From NCBI GenBank assembly GCA_902781315.1, contig CACZIT010000003.1, positions 62,001-126,000 on the forward strand: a DNA stretch of 64,000 nt. Direction: 5' to 3'. A program made the position numbers and the translations under genes. The notes under the pieces are model-generated. The model searched no databases. It was given only the letters and a program-made list of their open reading frames with translations, and had not been told where the DNA came from. The DNA is from an uncultured Prevotellaceae bacterium. GTDB lineage: Bacteria > Bacteroidota > Bacteroidia > Bacteroidales > Bacteroidaceae. Position 1 is the stretch's first letter, and each line of letters begins with the position of its first letter. This document shows, piece by piece, positions 1-10,200 of this stretch.

Positions 1-626
1 CTCTGCAGCACCGTCCAGAGTATGCCCAGGGCAATGTCCTCGCGCCTTGCGTCGCTCTGGGCGTTACCGAAGAGCGAGGCGATGGCGTCGCTGGGCAGTC
101 CGGGCAGCGGGCGCGGACTGATGTCGCCGATGAGCACATTGATTTTCGAGATGTCACCGGTCTTCGAGAGCTCCACCACCTGGCGTATGTCGCCGGTCTT
201 CAGCATGATGCGTGCCAAGCCTTGCAGCGTGCCGCCGCCCACACCGATGCCGCCGATGTGGCGGATGCTGTCGCCGTCGCAGCGCACGAAGCTCGTACCC
301 GTGCCCATGCTCACAACCACCATGCGTTCCAGCCGTGTCTCGAAGCGGGCTCCCAGACCGTCTGCCATGAACTCCTCCACCTTCGTGGTAGGCAGCTGGT
401 AGACGGGTTCCTCAATATAGGCACTGCCCACACCCGTGAGCATCACCTGCTCCACGTCGCTGAGCCTAATGCCGTTGTCGTGCAGATAGCGGCCGAAGGC
501 GCCGTAGAGTGATGCCACCGGGTCGGTAGCCTTGATGCGAATGGGCGAAAGTATCTCGCCGCGCTCGTCGATTCCCACTATTTTCGTCGTGCTGATGCCG
601 ACGTCAATTCCAATTACGATTCCCAT
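1..626 (-). CDS. coaW: Type II pantothenate kinase, 3' end beyond window
   Basis: First step of coenzyme A synthesis: ATP-dependent phosphorylation of pantothenate in the cytoplasm. About 208 N-terminal residues are visible. The start ATG at 626 gives MGIVIGIDVGISTTKIVG, the phosphate-1 loop of the ASKHA fold. Further on are VVSMGTGTSFV (phosphate-2 loop) and HIGGIGVGGGTLQG, both typical of the Fumble/CoaW type II family. The C-terminal part lies outside the window. The leader upstream (about 650-830) is filled with short hairpin repeats. The other possibility is a general BadF/BadG-type ATPase, but the GGIGVGGGT segment favours CoaW. Confidence 0.88.
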   Translation of the reverse strand, partial: MGIVIGIDVGISTTKIVGIDERGEILSPIRIKATDPVASLYGAFGRYLHDNGIRLSDVEQVMLTGVGSAYIEEPVYQLPTTKVEEFMADGLGARFETRLERMVVVSMGTGTSFVRCDGDSIRHIGGIGVGGGTLQGLARIMLKTGDIRQVVELSKTGDISKINVLIGDISPRPLPGLPSDAIASLFGNAQSDARREDIALGILWTVLQ

Positions 627-654
627 TTTTTAGTTGAGAGTTCAGAGTTTAGAG

Positions 655-828
655 TTCTTTCTCCGCTTCGCTACGAAAGCGCCCCTGCGGGTCGAGCGGA
701 GAGTCAGTTTTTAAGTTCAAAGTTCAATGCGACTGAGTCGCGGTTCAATGTCGCTGTGCGACGGTTCAAGAGGTTCAATGCCCTACGGGCTGTTTAATTC
801 TCAATTCTCAATTTCGGCTTCGCCGACA
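655..828. repeat. Array of short TTCAATG-linked hairpins (family B)
   Basis: Untranslated leader of the pantothenate kinase gene. It opens with CTCCGCTTCGCTACGAAAGCG and then carries repeated TTCAATG words, each followed by a 4-6 bp hairpin: CGACTGAGTCG, TCGCTGTGCGA, CCCTACGGG. It ends with CAATTCTCAATTTCGG and CTTCGCCGA. The same vocabulary recurs at 2970-3025, about 15600-15715 and 19009-19200. Function unknown. Confidence 0.75.
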
Positions 829-2955
829 TTACTCCCACCTGAACACACTGCCGTTGCGGCGTGCAGGGTCAGGACCGACACAGTCCATCGAATAGGGACT
901 GCCCGTCGTAGGACTCTTGCCTAGATAGCGATGGTTTTTCAGTGAGAACAGCATGAACTCTTGGTTGAGATAGTCCTGCCAAAGGAACACCTCTGCTTCT
1001 TTCGGATCAGTGGTGAAACGCACATCGCCAGCCAAACCCTCGCCATAGACTTTCACGTAGCGGCCATCGACACACTTCAAGGCCACCTTTCCCTGTCCGC
1101 GGTCCTCAATCTGGAACTGCGTGCGCTCGCTCTTGTCATCTTGACGCGTATCGTAGAGAATGCCATGAGGATCGCAGACGGCAGGCCGATTCGTAGCCAA
1201 ATTGATGATTCGGAACGTCTTGTCGAACGGAATGTTCTTGCTGCGGTCGGCCTTCGGCTCGTCAACGGTGAAATTGTCGAACTCGGCATAGCCGCCCTGC
1301 TTACCTTTTATATTAAAGGCGAACAGCGCGTGACGCGAGCCCTGAAACGAGATGAGCTGATACGACAGCGGCATCATGCGTCCCACGGTTCGGAAGTTTT
1401 CACCGTCTGTGGAATAGGCATACTGTGCCTGGTCGTTGTCGTAATCACCAATGCAACGCAGCCAAATCTTACCCTTCGGCAGTTCTATCGTCGTGTCGAT
1501 GGTGTCGTTGGTCAGCTGTTCGAAGCAACGCAGAGTCAATGCTTTTCCGTTCTTGACAATACCAATCCACGAACAGGGCACGTTGATATTACCCAGACCG
1601 CAAACGTCGCCGTCCTTCAGACCTTTCACGTAAAGTTCCACGGTTGCCACTGAAGTTGGGCCAATGACGCGTTGTGTCAACGTGTTGCGTGCCCACATCA
1701 GTTGCTCGGCCGGCAGACTATTCAAGCGAAGCTTTCCACTACGAAGGCTCCATTGCTTATCATCAGGATTGTGATTCCACTGCCAGATTCTCCCTAACTG
1801 CTTAGCGTCGAAGTTCTCACTACGCACATAAGCCCCCCCTACGGCCACCGAGGGGGCTTCTATAGTCTTTGAGGCATTTGTGTCCCCCTCGGGGGACGAA
1901 AGGGGGGCCGTGCCCGGCTTGAACCACGTGCGCGGTGCCCGGCCGAGGTTGCCCTTCAGGCCCACCATCGGCCAGCCGTCTACCCACGTCATCGGCATCA
2001 GGCACACGGTGCGGCCGATGCTGTGGAAGTCCATCATCAGTAGCGCCCACCACGAGCCATCCTTGTATTGCACGATGCCACCCTGATGGGCGTTGGTGCA
2101 GGCCGTGGCGTCCTTGTCCACGTGGCCGAGGCCGAACTTCGTGCCGTCCTCGCCGATGCGGTATTTCTCGCCGCGCGGCACCTGCGTGAGCGAGGCGGCA
2201 TGATAGCCGTAGGTCTCGTCGGCGGTGATGACGCGCGTCTCATAAGGTCCCCATATCGATTTGGAACGGGAGCAGAGTGTGCGGCCGTTCGGGCGGTAGT
2301 CGGTGGAGATGAGATAGTACATGCCGTCTATCTTATACATATGGTGGCCTTCGCCTACTCCATTGCCTTCAGGGATGATGGTACGCGTGGTACCCTCCTT
2401 CGGACCACTCATATCAGGCTCCAACTCGGTGCATTTCACTTCGCCATAGCCATGAATGGCATAGATTTTTCCATCGTCGTCGAAGAGCACACTCAGGTCG
2501 TAGATGTTGCCCTTCATGTTGTGATGCTCCCAAGGACCATGGATGTCTTTCGCCGTGTAGCACTGCAGGCCCTTGCCGTTCACGTTCGTATAGACATAGA
2601 ACTGACCGTTGGCATAGCGGATGCAGGGTGCCCACACGCCCTGACCGTAGATTTCCTCGTGGTTCTTCAGCGAGAAGCGGTCGTCGGGGAAGTCGAAGCG
2701 GTCGAAGCAGTAGGAGATGTTCTCCCAGTTCACGAGGTCCTTCGAGTGCAGGATGACCAGACCGGGCACGGCATGCATCGTCGTACCGGCCAGATAGTAG
2801 TCGTCGCCCACGCGCAAGATGTCGGGGTCGGAGAACTCGTCGTAGAACAGCGGGTTCGTAAACGTACCGTTGCCATTGTCGGCAGTCCACGACTGGGCCG
2901 AGGCCATCATGGGCCACAGCATCATTATAATCCAGATATTCAGTTTTCGAGTCAT
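829..2955 (-). CDS. Secreted glycoside hydrolase family 43 enzyme with C-terminal beta-sandwich and trefoil-like domain
   Basis: Probably a beta-xylosidase or arabinofuranosidase acting on plant hemicellulose in the periplasm or at the surface. The start at 2955 gives a signal peptide ending ASAQS; an upstream ATG at 3081 would only add a non-signal leader across the promoter. The five-bladed propeller begins with FSDPDIL (base Asp43), has DLSVLFDDDGK near residue 153 (pKa-modulating Asp) and GEGHHMYK with probable acid Glu202. A GH43 C-terminal concanavalin-like sandwich follows, and the last ~130 residues look like a fascin/ricin-type trefoil. The linker at about 1830-1907 is built from a palindromic element, giving the segment APLSSPEGDTNASKTIEAPS. 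A -7 box lies at 3042-3049. Substrate is not decided by the sequence. Confidence 0.9.
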   Translation of the reverse strand: MTRKLNIWIIMMLWPMMASAQSWTADNGNGTFTNPLFYDEFSDPDILRVGDDYYLAGTTMHAVPGLVILHSKDLVNWENISYCFDRFDFPDDRFSLKNHEEIYGQGVWAPCIRYANGQFYVYTNVNGKGLQCYTAKDIHGPWEHHNMKGNIYDLSVLFDDDGKIYAIHGYGEVKCTELEPDMSGPKEGTTRTIIPEGNGVGEGHHMYKIDGMYYLISTDYRPNGRTLCSRSKSIWGPYETRVITADETYGYHAASLTQVPRGEKYRIGEDGTKFGLGHVDKDATACTNAHQGGIVQYKDGSWWALLMMDFHSIGRTVCLMPMTWVDGWPMVGLKGNLGRAPRTWFKPGTAPLSSPEGDTNASKTIEAPSVAVGGAYVRSENFDAKQLGRIWQWNHNPDDKQWSLRSGKLRLNSLPAEQLMWARNTLTQRVIGPTSVATVELYVKGLKDGDVCGLGNINVPCSWIGIVKNGKALTLRCFEQLTNDTIDTTIELPKGKIWLRCIGDYDNDQAQYAYSTDGENFRTVGRMMPLSYQLISFQGSRHALFAFNIKGKQGGYAEFDNFTVDEPKADRSKNIPFDKTFRIINLATNRPAVCDPHGILYDTRQDDKSERTQFQIEDRGQGKVALKCVDGRYVKVYGEGLAGDVRFTTDPKEAEVFLWQDYLNQEFMLFSLKNHRYLGKSPTTGSPYSMDCVGPDPARRNGSVFRWE
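1830..1907. repeat. Palindromic GC-rich element inside GH43 coding sequence
   Basis: Two facing C/G tracts (CCCCCCTACGG...CGAGGGGG and CCCCCTCGGGGG...AGGGGGGCC) are translated in frame between the GH43 propeller and the sandwich domain. It belongs to the family seen in ligA, mntP and other genes here. Confidence 0.7.
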
Positions 2956-2969
2956 GTAGATAGAGTTTT

Positions 2970-3025
2970 CGAGTTTTTTTCTCCGCCATGCTACAAAAGC
3001 GTTGCTTTGCGCCGAGCGTCGAGTA
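2970..3025. repeat. Family-B hairpin element in GH43 leader
   Basis: CTCCGCCATGCTACAAAAGCG followed by TTGCTTTGCGCCGAGCG resembles the CTCCGCTTCGCTACGAAAGCG unit in the leaders of coaW and the B3/B4 gene. It lies between the -7 box (3042-3049) and the start codon (2955), so it would be part of the mRNA leader. Confidence 0.6.
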
Positions 3026-3041
3026 TCAGGTTTCCAGCCTG

Positions 3042-3049
3042 CAAAGATA
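3042..3049 (-). promoter_or_regulatory. -7 promoter box of GH43 gene
   Basis: Minus-strand TATCTTTG fits the Bacteroidetes consensus TAnnTTTG. It lies 87 bases before the start codon at 2955. Confidence 0.7.
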
Positions 3050-3113
3050 CAACTTTTTTCTTTCGGATGCAAGAAAATCATAAAAATTAACTGGGTAGTT
3101 CACTGCACCCCTG

Positions 3114-3157
3114 CAAAAAAAGCGCCCGTCACTCGTATTCGAGCAGCAGGCGCTTTT
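3114..3157 (-). terminator. Rho-independent terminator of the LRR/dockerin gene
   Basis: Inverted repeat AAAAGCGCC (3118-3126) / GGCGCTTTT (3149-3157), with CTCG-TATT-CGAG stacked inside. A run of seven A on the plus strand (3115-3121) becomes the U tract for leftward transcription. It lies about 100 bases past the stop of the gene ending at 3258. Confidence 0.75.
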
Positions 3158-3180
3158 GCAGTTTATAGTTTCGAGTCCCG

Positions 3181-3262
3181 AGTTTCTAGTTTCTAGTTTC
3201 TAGTTTCCAGTCCCCATCCCTACTGGGGAGGGCCGGGGTGGGGCTCCAGGGAGGGGGCTACT
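3181..3262. repeat. Tandem TAGTTTC units plus palindromic element
   Basis: Four or so copies of TAGTTTC (3181-3209) run into CCCCATCCCTACTGGGGAGG and a second facing pair, CCAGGGAGGGGGCTACTCC. The second arm contains the stop codon of the gene ending at 3258. Confidence 0.7.
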
Positions 3263-6200
3263 CCCTCCCCAGTATCTTGTTTACCAGCTTCGTCACATCG
3301 GAAATAGAAACACTTCCGTCCTCATTCACATCGTACTTCGACGGAGCCTCTACGATGCCGCCCTTGAAGATGTCCTCCGTCCAGCCGGCGTCGATGTAGG
3401 CCTGGCGAGTGCCACAAGGCACGGTCAGCACACAGTCTGCAGAGATACTCCCAAAAGCATTTTCACCAAAGGCAACGGGGTTTTCTATGTGAGATACGAC
3501 AGAAGTTAAATTTCGGCAACGAAGAAAGGCATTGGCGATTATCGATTTCACACTAGCTGGGATTTCTATTGACGTCATAGAATATTGACCGACGAACCCA
3601 AAAAGCGAAGTCACGCCTTCGGGAATTATAGTGTTGCGGCAGCCAGTTTTCAGTTCATTCGTGGCCGTAACTATAATTGCATTACAGCCATTACGGGAAT
3701 CATAAGTAGCGTTCTCGGGGTCAACTACTATTGATAACAGTCCAGAGAGGCCTGTAAGTGCCCCGTTGTGGAAATTGATGAAGTTCACGTTCTTTGGTAT
3801 GTAGAGTGCATTCAGCGTAAAGCAATCTGCAAAAGCCGAACGTTCTATTCGCTCCAAGCTCTCTGGCAATTTTATCTTCTTCATGTAGCTGCAATTTCCG
3901 AAGGCAAATACACCTATTTTTGTTAAGCCTTCTGGCAGCACAACAGACAAATACTTACAGCCGGAGAATGCTTGATACTCTATGGTCTTCACGTTCTTCG
4001 GAACGATTACTGAAGTCAGATTTGTACATTTAAAGAAAGCATCCTCCTCTACACTTGTCAACCCTGTGAAATACTGCAACTCGTCGAACGAAGTAATGGT
4101 CGTGTTCTCCATGAACACAGGGTCGCCGAAGGTGCCGTCGCCATTGTCCTTCTTCAGTGTCGTCACGGCGGCAGCCTCGGCCTTCGACAGCTCGCCGTCG
4201 CCGTTGGTGTCCCAGTTCTCCACGCAGATGCGCTTCACCTCGGCATCGGCGAAGTCGATGATGTCGGAGGTCTTAGAGAAGCAGAAGGTCCAGGTGCCGT
4301 CGACGAAGAACTGCAGGAGGCTGTCGGCTTCGATGGCGTAGGTGAGACAGCCGTTCTCCATACCGTCATCCTTTAGCAGGCTGGTATAGTCCTCGCCGTT
4401 GAAAAGCATCTGGACGCTCTTGCCCGGCTCCAGGTAGACGTACAACTGGAGCAGCGTGCCTATCTCATCCGGATTGAACGATGCTGTCGCTGTGGAAGAG
4501 GTGGCAGAGAGCTTCTTCTCTACTGTGCCGCCATCGACCATCATGACGACACTGGTCTTGTCGCCGACGTCGCCTGCCATCGTGGCCTTCCAGTCGACGA
4601 TGCTACTGTTCTCCTCATAGATGGCCAGCAGCGACGCGGAGGTCAGCACCCCCAGGTCGTCCGCTGTGGCCGTCGAGGCGAGCGTGGCGCGCAGGAACTG
4701 GTTGTTCAGGTTCGCCATCGGATGGAACTTGCTGGTGACGTCCTCGCCATCCTTGTAGACCTTGACGGCCTCACCCTCCTTGGGCGCCTTGAGCCAGAAC
4801 TCCACGTAGCCCGTCTCGCCAATCTCGTCGTAGAAGGCTCTGACCACCTTGTTGCGGCCTTCCGACTCCGAGGCGGTCACCTCGGTGATGACCTCGTGGT
4901 CGCCGTCCAAATCGCGGAACGGCGTGCACGTCATCGAGCCGTCGCCCACCACAGCCAGGTTGAACACGTAGCTGGGACGGTCGACATAGAGCACACTGAG
5001 GCGGTAGGCCCCGTCGCCCTCGTCGAGGCCGGTGAGCGGCACGCGGTAGGTGCCGTCCTCCTGCAGGTACTGGCTGGCGTCGAGCTGCAGCCGGGCCGTC
5101 TCGTTGAGCGGCTTGTTGACAAATACGGCAAACACCTCCTTGCCCGTTTCGGGCGTGATGACGGCGTAGTGAGCCACGTCCTTGGGCAGCAACTGCTCAG
5201 AGGTGGTGGCATTGCCGATGACGCCGACCGAATCGGTCTGGCCCTCCCTGAACAAGGCTATCGACCCGCCGGCGCCGTTGACGACCGACAGCTTGCGGGC
5301 ATTATTCTGGTGAATAATCTGGATGTCCATGTCGCCGTCGATCTCTACTGAGTAATCCGAGACAAGGTATTCCGTACCACTCTCGTATGTGTCGTAAGGT
5401 TCAGCAGGAACGCCATTGACGATGACTATGCTTTGCTCCACGATGCCGTCCACAGGCTTTTTGTAAATGCAGCTGAAGGAGACATACAGTTCCATTCCGT
5501 CGTAATAGGTTGTCGTATAATTGCGTTCCTCACCGTCTCGGCTCATATCGACCAGCTCCTGCCATTCGTCATTTTCCCGATCAATGCAAGCCCAGCCGTT
5601 CTCTTCTTCCGGCCGGAATTCCATCTGTCCGTCGCCCACTTTCGTTAAGTGGATATCCAGCACGGTGCCTACGGGGAAGGCCAACTGGCGATAGTGCACC
5701 GTCAGCGTGTTGGTCTTCTCCGTGACATTGACGCCGTACCCGTCGTCATACAATACTGTAGTCCCGTTGAACACGAAACCGCTAAACCTGTAATTCGACG
5801 ATTCCGGAATAGTGCAGTTTCTTACTAAGAGATAGCCATTCTTGTCCATCTCAATGGTTTTTGTGGAATTGGGCTTGACGGTTTCCCATGTGGCGGTTCC
5901 GTCGTGCACCTTCTGCACTTCGAAGGTGCCCTCGCCCGGGTTGTTGATGGTCACCTTGCGATAGTTCATGCTCGGGTCGATGGGCTGCATGTTGACGTTG
6001 CTCCATGACGTGTGGGCGGCCTTAAAGTCGGCAATCTCATATTTGTCCAGGTTGACATAGACCGTGAGCTTCGTGTTGCTCAAAGATGCCAATCCTTCCG
6101 GGTCATCGGGGATGTTGCCGTAGAAATACACCTTCTCCAGCGCCGTGAGCTTACTGAGAGAAGAGCCTAAGATGGCGTCGCCCCAGAACTCTAACTTCTT

Positions 6201-7160
6201 TAATACCTTAAAGGGGTCGAATGTAAGAAATCCCTGTCTGGCGGTGGTCGTCAGATTCGAGATGTCGGCATCACCGTAGAACTGCATTTCCTCCAGAGAG
6301 AAGCAGTTGCCGAAGTCGACGTTCTTGTCAATGGTGATATCGCTACGAAAGCTCAGACTCTTCAGTTCCGAACAATTCAGACTGGTGGTCACGCCGGGAT
6401 AGCCGAAGCGCTTGATCTTCCAGTTCTGAGGGACGTAATCCGTCACTCCCGTCACGGCGCCTGGTATGATGATCCACGTCGCCGATGGGTTAATGTAGAG
6501 CAGCGCTGCCTCGTATTTGTCCGGAAAGTTACTACCCGCATACGGAGCGACGCCAAAGTCATAGCCGTCGCTTCCTTGCTGGCCACCTGTAAAGGTGCAC
6601 CTCACCTCTTCTACCCGGTAGTGGCTCTTCCACGACGCGATGACATTATACTGCGAGTCGTTGGTAAAGTAAGTGACACGAACACCAGCTACATTCGGTG
6701 CCACCAGATGGCTCAGATAGACAGTCACCTTACCACCCAGCACGCTGAACTGCGTATCCGAATCCAGACTCCATGACAAGCCGGTGGCAGGCTCCTTTTT
6801 CGAGGGGTCATAGAAGTAGATGTTCGAAAGATTTTTCATGCCAGAGAAGTCGCCGGCAACCTTTCCGTGATAAGTGCTCTCCTTGATGTACAAGGAGACC
6901 AGGTTGGGACAGTTGCAGGTGAAGCCGTATGAAAAGCCTGTCACCAATGCCATTCCATTACGCGGAGTTGACACCTTATTGGGTATATCCAATGATATTG
7001 CGTTGGTTTCGATGCGTGTGATCTTGGCATAGGATCCTGAGTAATCGGAATAGACTTCGTAGGTGATGCCGTTTACGGTGACGGTCTCGTCGTAAGCCCA
7101 GGCGGTGAGCACTCCCATCCACAGCAGGAGCACCGCCAAAAGTAGTCTGATTTGTTTCAT
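3258..7160 (-). CDS. BspA-like LRR surface protein with C-terminal dockerin repeat
   Basis: 1300-residue exported protein with signal peptide LLLAVLLLWMGVLTAWA. The N-terminal ~350 residues hold irregular leucine-rich blocks (e.g. LSNIYFYDP, LEKVYFYGNIP). The middle ~600 residues are beta-sandwich-like segments with repeated phrases such as VVGDGSMTC and GNGDGTF. An EF-hand-like WDTNGDGELSKAEAAA follows near residue 1000. After that come BspA LRR_5 repeats (FKCTNLTSVIVPKNVKTI, FSGCKYLSVVLPEGLTKI, FGNCSYMKKIKLPESLERI). The C terminus is a dockerin half, DVNEDGSVSISDVTKLVNKI. BspA proteins mediate adhesion in related oral and gut species; that role is inferred. The large DUF285 gene lies 125 bases upstream on the same strand and no separate promoter is visible, so co-transcription is likely. 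Confidence 0.88.
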   Translation of the reverse strand: MKQIRLLLAVLLLWMGVLTAWAYDETVTVNGITYEVYSDYSGSYAKITRIETNAISLDIPNKVSTPRNGMALVTGFSYGFTCNCPNLVSLYIKESTYHGKVAGDFSGMKNLSNIYFYDPSKKEPATGLSWSLDSDTQFSVLGGKVTVYLSHLVAPNVAGVRVTYFTNDSQYNVIASWKSHYRVEEVRCTFTGGQQGSDGYDFGVAPYAGSNFPDKYEAALLYINPSATWIIIPGAVTGVTDYVPQNWKIKRFGYPGVTTSLNCSELKSLSFRSDITIDKNVDFGNCFSLEEMQFYGDADISNLTTTARQGFLTFDPFKVLKKLEFWGDAILGSSLSKLTALEKVYFYGNIPDDPEGLASLSNTKLTVYVNLDKYEIADFKAAHTSWSNVNMQPIDPSMNYRKVTINNPGEGTFEVQKVHDGTATWETVKPNSTKTIEMDKNGYLLVRNCTIPESSNYRFSGFVFNGTTVLYDDGYGVNVTEKTNTLTVHYRQLAFPVGTVLDIHLTKVGDGQMEFRPEEENGWACIDRENDEWQELVDMSRDGEERNYTTTYYDGMELYVSFSCIYKKPVDGIVEQSIVIVNGVPAEPYDTYESGTEYLVSDYSVEIDGDMDIQIIHQNNARKLSVVNGAGGSIALFREGQTDSVGVIGNATTSEQLLPKDVAHYAVITPETGKEVFAVFVNKPLNETARLQLDASQYLQEDGTYRVPLTGLDEGDGAYRLSVLYVDRPSYVFNLAVVGDGSMTCTPFRDLDGDHEVITEVTASESEGRNKVVRAFYDEIGETGYVEFWLKAPKEGEAVKVYKDGEDVTSKFHPMANLNNQFLRATLASTATADDLGVLTSASLLAIYEENSSIVDWKATMAGDVGDKTSVVMMVDGGTVEKKLSATSSTATASFNPDEIGTLLQLYVYLEPGKSVQMLFNGEDYTSLLKDDGMENGCLTYAIEADSLLQFFVDGTWTFCFSKTSDIIDFADAEVKRICVENWDTNGDGELSKAEAAAVTTLKKDNGDGTFGDPVFMENTTITSFDELQYFTGLTSVEEDAFFKCTNLTSVIVPKNVKTIEYQAFSGCKYLSVVLPEGLTKIGVFAFGNCSYMKKIKLPESLERIERSAFADCFTLNALYIPKNVNFINFHNGALTGLSGLLSIVVDPENATYDSRNGCNAIIVTATNELKTGCRNTIIPEGVTSLFGFVGQYSMTSIEIPASVKSIIANAFLRCRNLTSVVSHIENPVAFGENAFGSISADCVLTVPCGTRQAYIDAGWTEDIFKGGIVEAPSKYDVNEDGSVSISDVTKLVNKILGRE

Positions 7161-7214
7161 AATTGTTTATTTTTTATTCCACATTATATTCTGCCTCGCT
7201 GTTCCCCCTACCCC

Positions 7215-7285
7215 CTTCTTTCTCCGCCCCTCTGTTCCCCCCTTCCCCTTTAGGGGAGGGCCGGGGTGGGGCCCCGGGGTGGGCC
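7215..7285. repeat. Palindromic element between the two surface-protein genes
   Basis: CCCCTTCCCCTTTAGGGGAG followed by GGCCGGGGTGGGGCCCCGGGG. Same family as the elements inside ligA. It abuts the stop of the DUF285 gene. Confidence 0.75.
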
Positions 7286-10200
7286 TCATTCCAGCACCAT
7301 GTTCACCAGCTGCTTCACGTCGGCAATCGTCACCTGGCCTTCGCCCGTGACGTCGGCAGCGCGGCGGTCATACGACCCTGCCGTGTCCTTGCCGAGGATG
7401 ATGTTCACGAGCGCCGTCACGTCGGCGATGGTAATCGAACCATCCTTGTTTACGTCGCCAAGCAGGAAGGCATCGGGGTCGGTGAAGTAGCCGGGCTGAC
7501 CGTCGAGGCCGTCGATGCGGGCGCGGTTGGCGTCAACGTCCGCCATCGTGTTATAGCAGTAGGCTGTGCCTCGGCCGCCCACCAATGCCCTGCAGTTCAA
7601 GAACATGTATCGACTGGTCGGCGTATTCGTATTCCAGTTGGTGCCAGCCTTGGCGTAGATGGTCTTGAGGTTTGTACAGCCAGAGAACATGTAGTCTATG
7701 CTGGTGAGTTTCTCCGTGGCGAAACTGGAGACGTCGAGCTCAGTCAGGGCCGAGCAGTTCTGGAACATATATACCATGGATGTGACGTTCTCGGTGTTGA
7801 GGTTCTCAAGGCCGTTGATGGTGGTGAGGCCCGTGCATTCGCGGAACCAGTTGCTGGTGTTGGTCAGCCCGGCATAGTCTTTGAAACTCGGGTCGAAGCT
7901 GACGGTGGTAAGGCTTGTGGTTCGCCAGGCAGCAAGCACGTTCTCTTCTACGTATTTCAGCCTATACACGAAGGTTGCACCATCGTTAGCCGGGTCGGCC
8001 TTGCGCTCTGCCGCCTGCTTGTCGTAGTAGAAAGTGACAGCAGTCTTGTTGGCGGAGAGCATAGCGTAGGCCCTATCTTTCGCTTTGTCTGTAAAGTAAC
8101 CGGGCTGACCGTTTAGGCCGTCGATGCAGGCACGGGTCTTACTGGTGTAGCCGTATTCATAATTAGTCCCATTGCCGCCCACGAGCTTAGAGCAATTGCT
8201 GAACATGTAGTTATCCCAAAGAAGCGAGGAGACATTCCAGTTGGCTTCAGGCGCAGCATAGATGGTCTCGAGGGCGGAGCATCCATCGAACATGCTCTGT
8301 GTATCGTTGACACTCTCCGGACTGAAAGTTGAGAGGTCAAGTTCGGTGAGGGCTGTACAACCAGAGAACATGGAGCTCATTTTGGTGACCAGCGGCGTGG
8401 TAAAGCCTGAGCCAAAGGTGATGGCATTGAGGCTGGAGCAGCGAGAGAACATGCTGTTCATCTCGGTTACCTTAGCAGTGTTGAAACTGGAGAGATCGAG
8501 CTGGGTGAGCGCGGAGCAACCGTTGAACATGGCGTCCATACGGGTGACATTGGCTGTAGAGAACCTTTCGCTGAAGGTGATGCTGACGAGGTTTGTGCAG
8601 CCATAGAACATGCTGGCCATAAGTGTGACGTTCGGCGTGCTGAGGTTCGTGAGGTCGAGCGAGGTGAGGCCCGTACAGTTGTTGAACCAGAAGCGGAGGT
8701 CGGTGAGGCCGGTGAAGTCTTTGAAGCTCGGGTCGAAGGTGGCGGACGTCAGTGTTGCCGTAGCCCAGACGGGTGTGGCGCCGTTGCTGCTGAGTTTAAA
8801 CAGGACCGTGGCGCCGGCATTCTCTGGGGCAGCCTTGCGCGTGGCCAGCTCAGTGTCGTAGTAGAAGGCGACGGCGGTCTTGTCGGCCGAAAGCAGGGCA
8901 TAGGGTCGTGCGGCCGTCGGGTCGGTGAAGTAGCCGGGCTGGCCGTCGAGACCGTCGATGCAGGCACGGGCCTTATCTAAATATGCCGAGTTGAAGGGAG
9001 TGCCGTTGCCGCCCACGAGCTTGGAACAATACTGGAACATGTAGGAACTTGAGGTGATGGCGTTCCAGTTGGTGCCCGTAGCGGCATAGATGGTCTCGAG
9101 GTTTGTGCAGCCGGAGAACATCCAGCCAGTGCTGGTGAGTTTACCAACGTCGAAGCCCGAGAGGTCGAGTGAGGTGAGAGCCGAGCAACTGCTGAACATG
9201 TAGTACATCGTGGTGACGTTCTCGGTGTTGAGATTCGAGAGGTCTATCGAAGCTAGTGAGGAGCAGCCGCTGAACCAGTTGCTGAGTCCGGTGAGACCCT
9301 TGTAGTTCTTGAACGAGGCGTCGAAGGTGACACTGGTGAGCGTTGCCGAGTTCCAAGCGGTTGGGCTGTTGTAATTATTATTGTTGTTGCTGAGTGCAAG
9401 CGCGAAGGTGGCATCGGGGTTCGCGGCCTTGCGGGTGGCGAGTTCGGTGTCGTAGAAGAAGCTGACAGCGATGGGTTTGCTTTCCTCGTTCAGCGTGACC
9501 ATGGCGTAGGGACGTGCGGCAGTCGGGTCGGTGAAGTAGCCGGGCTGATCGGGCGTATCGATGCAGGCGCGGTTCTTGTCCTGAGTCTGGTCTGTAGCCG
9601 ACGTATAGATTGTGCCGTAGCCTCCGACGAGTTTCGGGCAGTTGTGGAACATTCTACTGCTGCTGGTGATGGTCTCGAGATTCCAGTTTGTGCCTGCGGC
9701 GGCGTAGATGGTTTCGAGGCTGGTGCAGCTGTAGAACATTTCTCTAATGTCCGTTACATTAGCCATCTCAAAGCCCGAGACATCGAGCTCGGTGAGGGCG
9801 TAGCAGTTGTAGAACATACTCCGCATCGTGGTGACGTTCTCTGTGTGGAGCTTCGAGAGGTCAATGGAGGTGAGGCTTGAGCAGCCGTAGAACCAGTAGC
9901 TGAGGTTCTTCAGGCTGCGGTATTGGTCGAACGAATTGTCGAAGGTGACGCTGGTGAGCGCTGACGAAGCCCAAGCTGGAGTCGAGCCAGAGAGACTATG
10001 AAGCATGACAAACTTGGCATCGGCATTCTCAGGGTCGGCCTTGCGCGTGGCCAGTTCAGCATCGTAGTAGAACGTCACGGCAGTCTGGTCGGCCGTGAGC
10101 AGGGCGTAGGGCTGCGGTGCCGCGGGGTCGGTGAAGTAGCCGGGCTGACCGCCGAGGCCGTCGATGCGGGCGCGGGTATTGTCGGATGGAATATTCGTGT

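Noticed and set aside
2068-3090. 340-codon rightward open frame opposite the GH43 gene
   Set aside because: Antisense shadow of a clear GH43 gene; low-complexity His/Val-rich translation with no family features.
7163-8116. 317-codon rightward frame opposite the DUF285 gene
   Set aside because: Antisense shadow created by codon bias of the repeats; no start signals or motifs.
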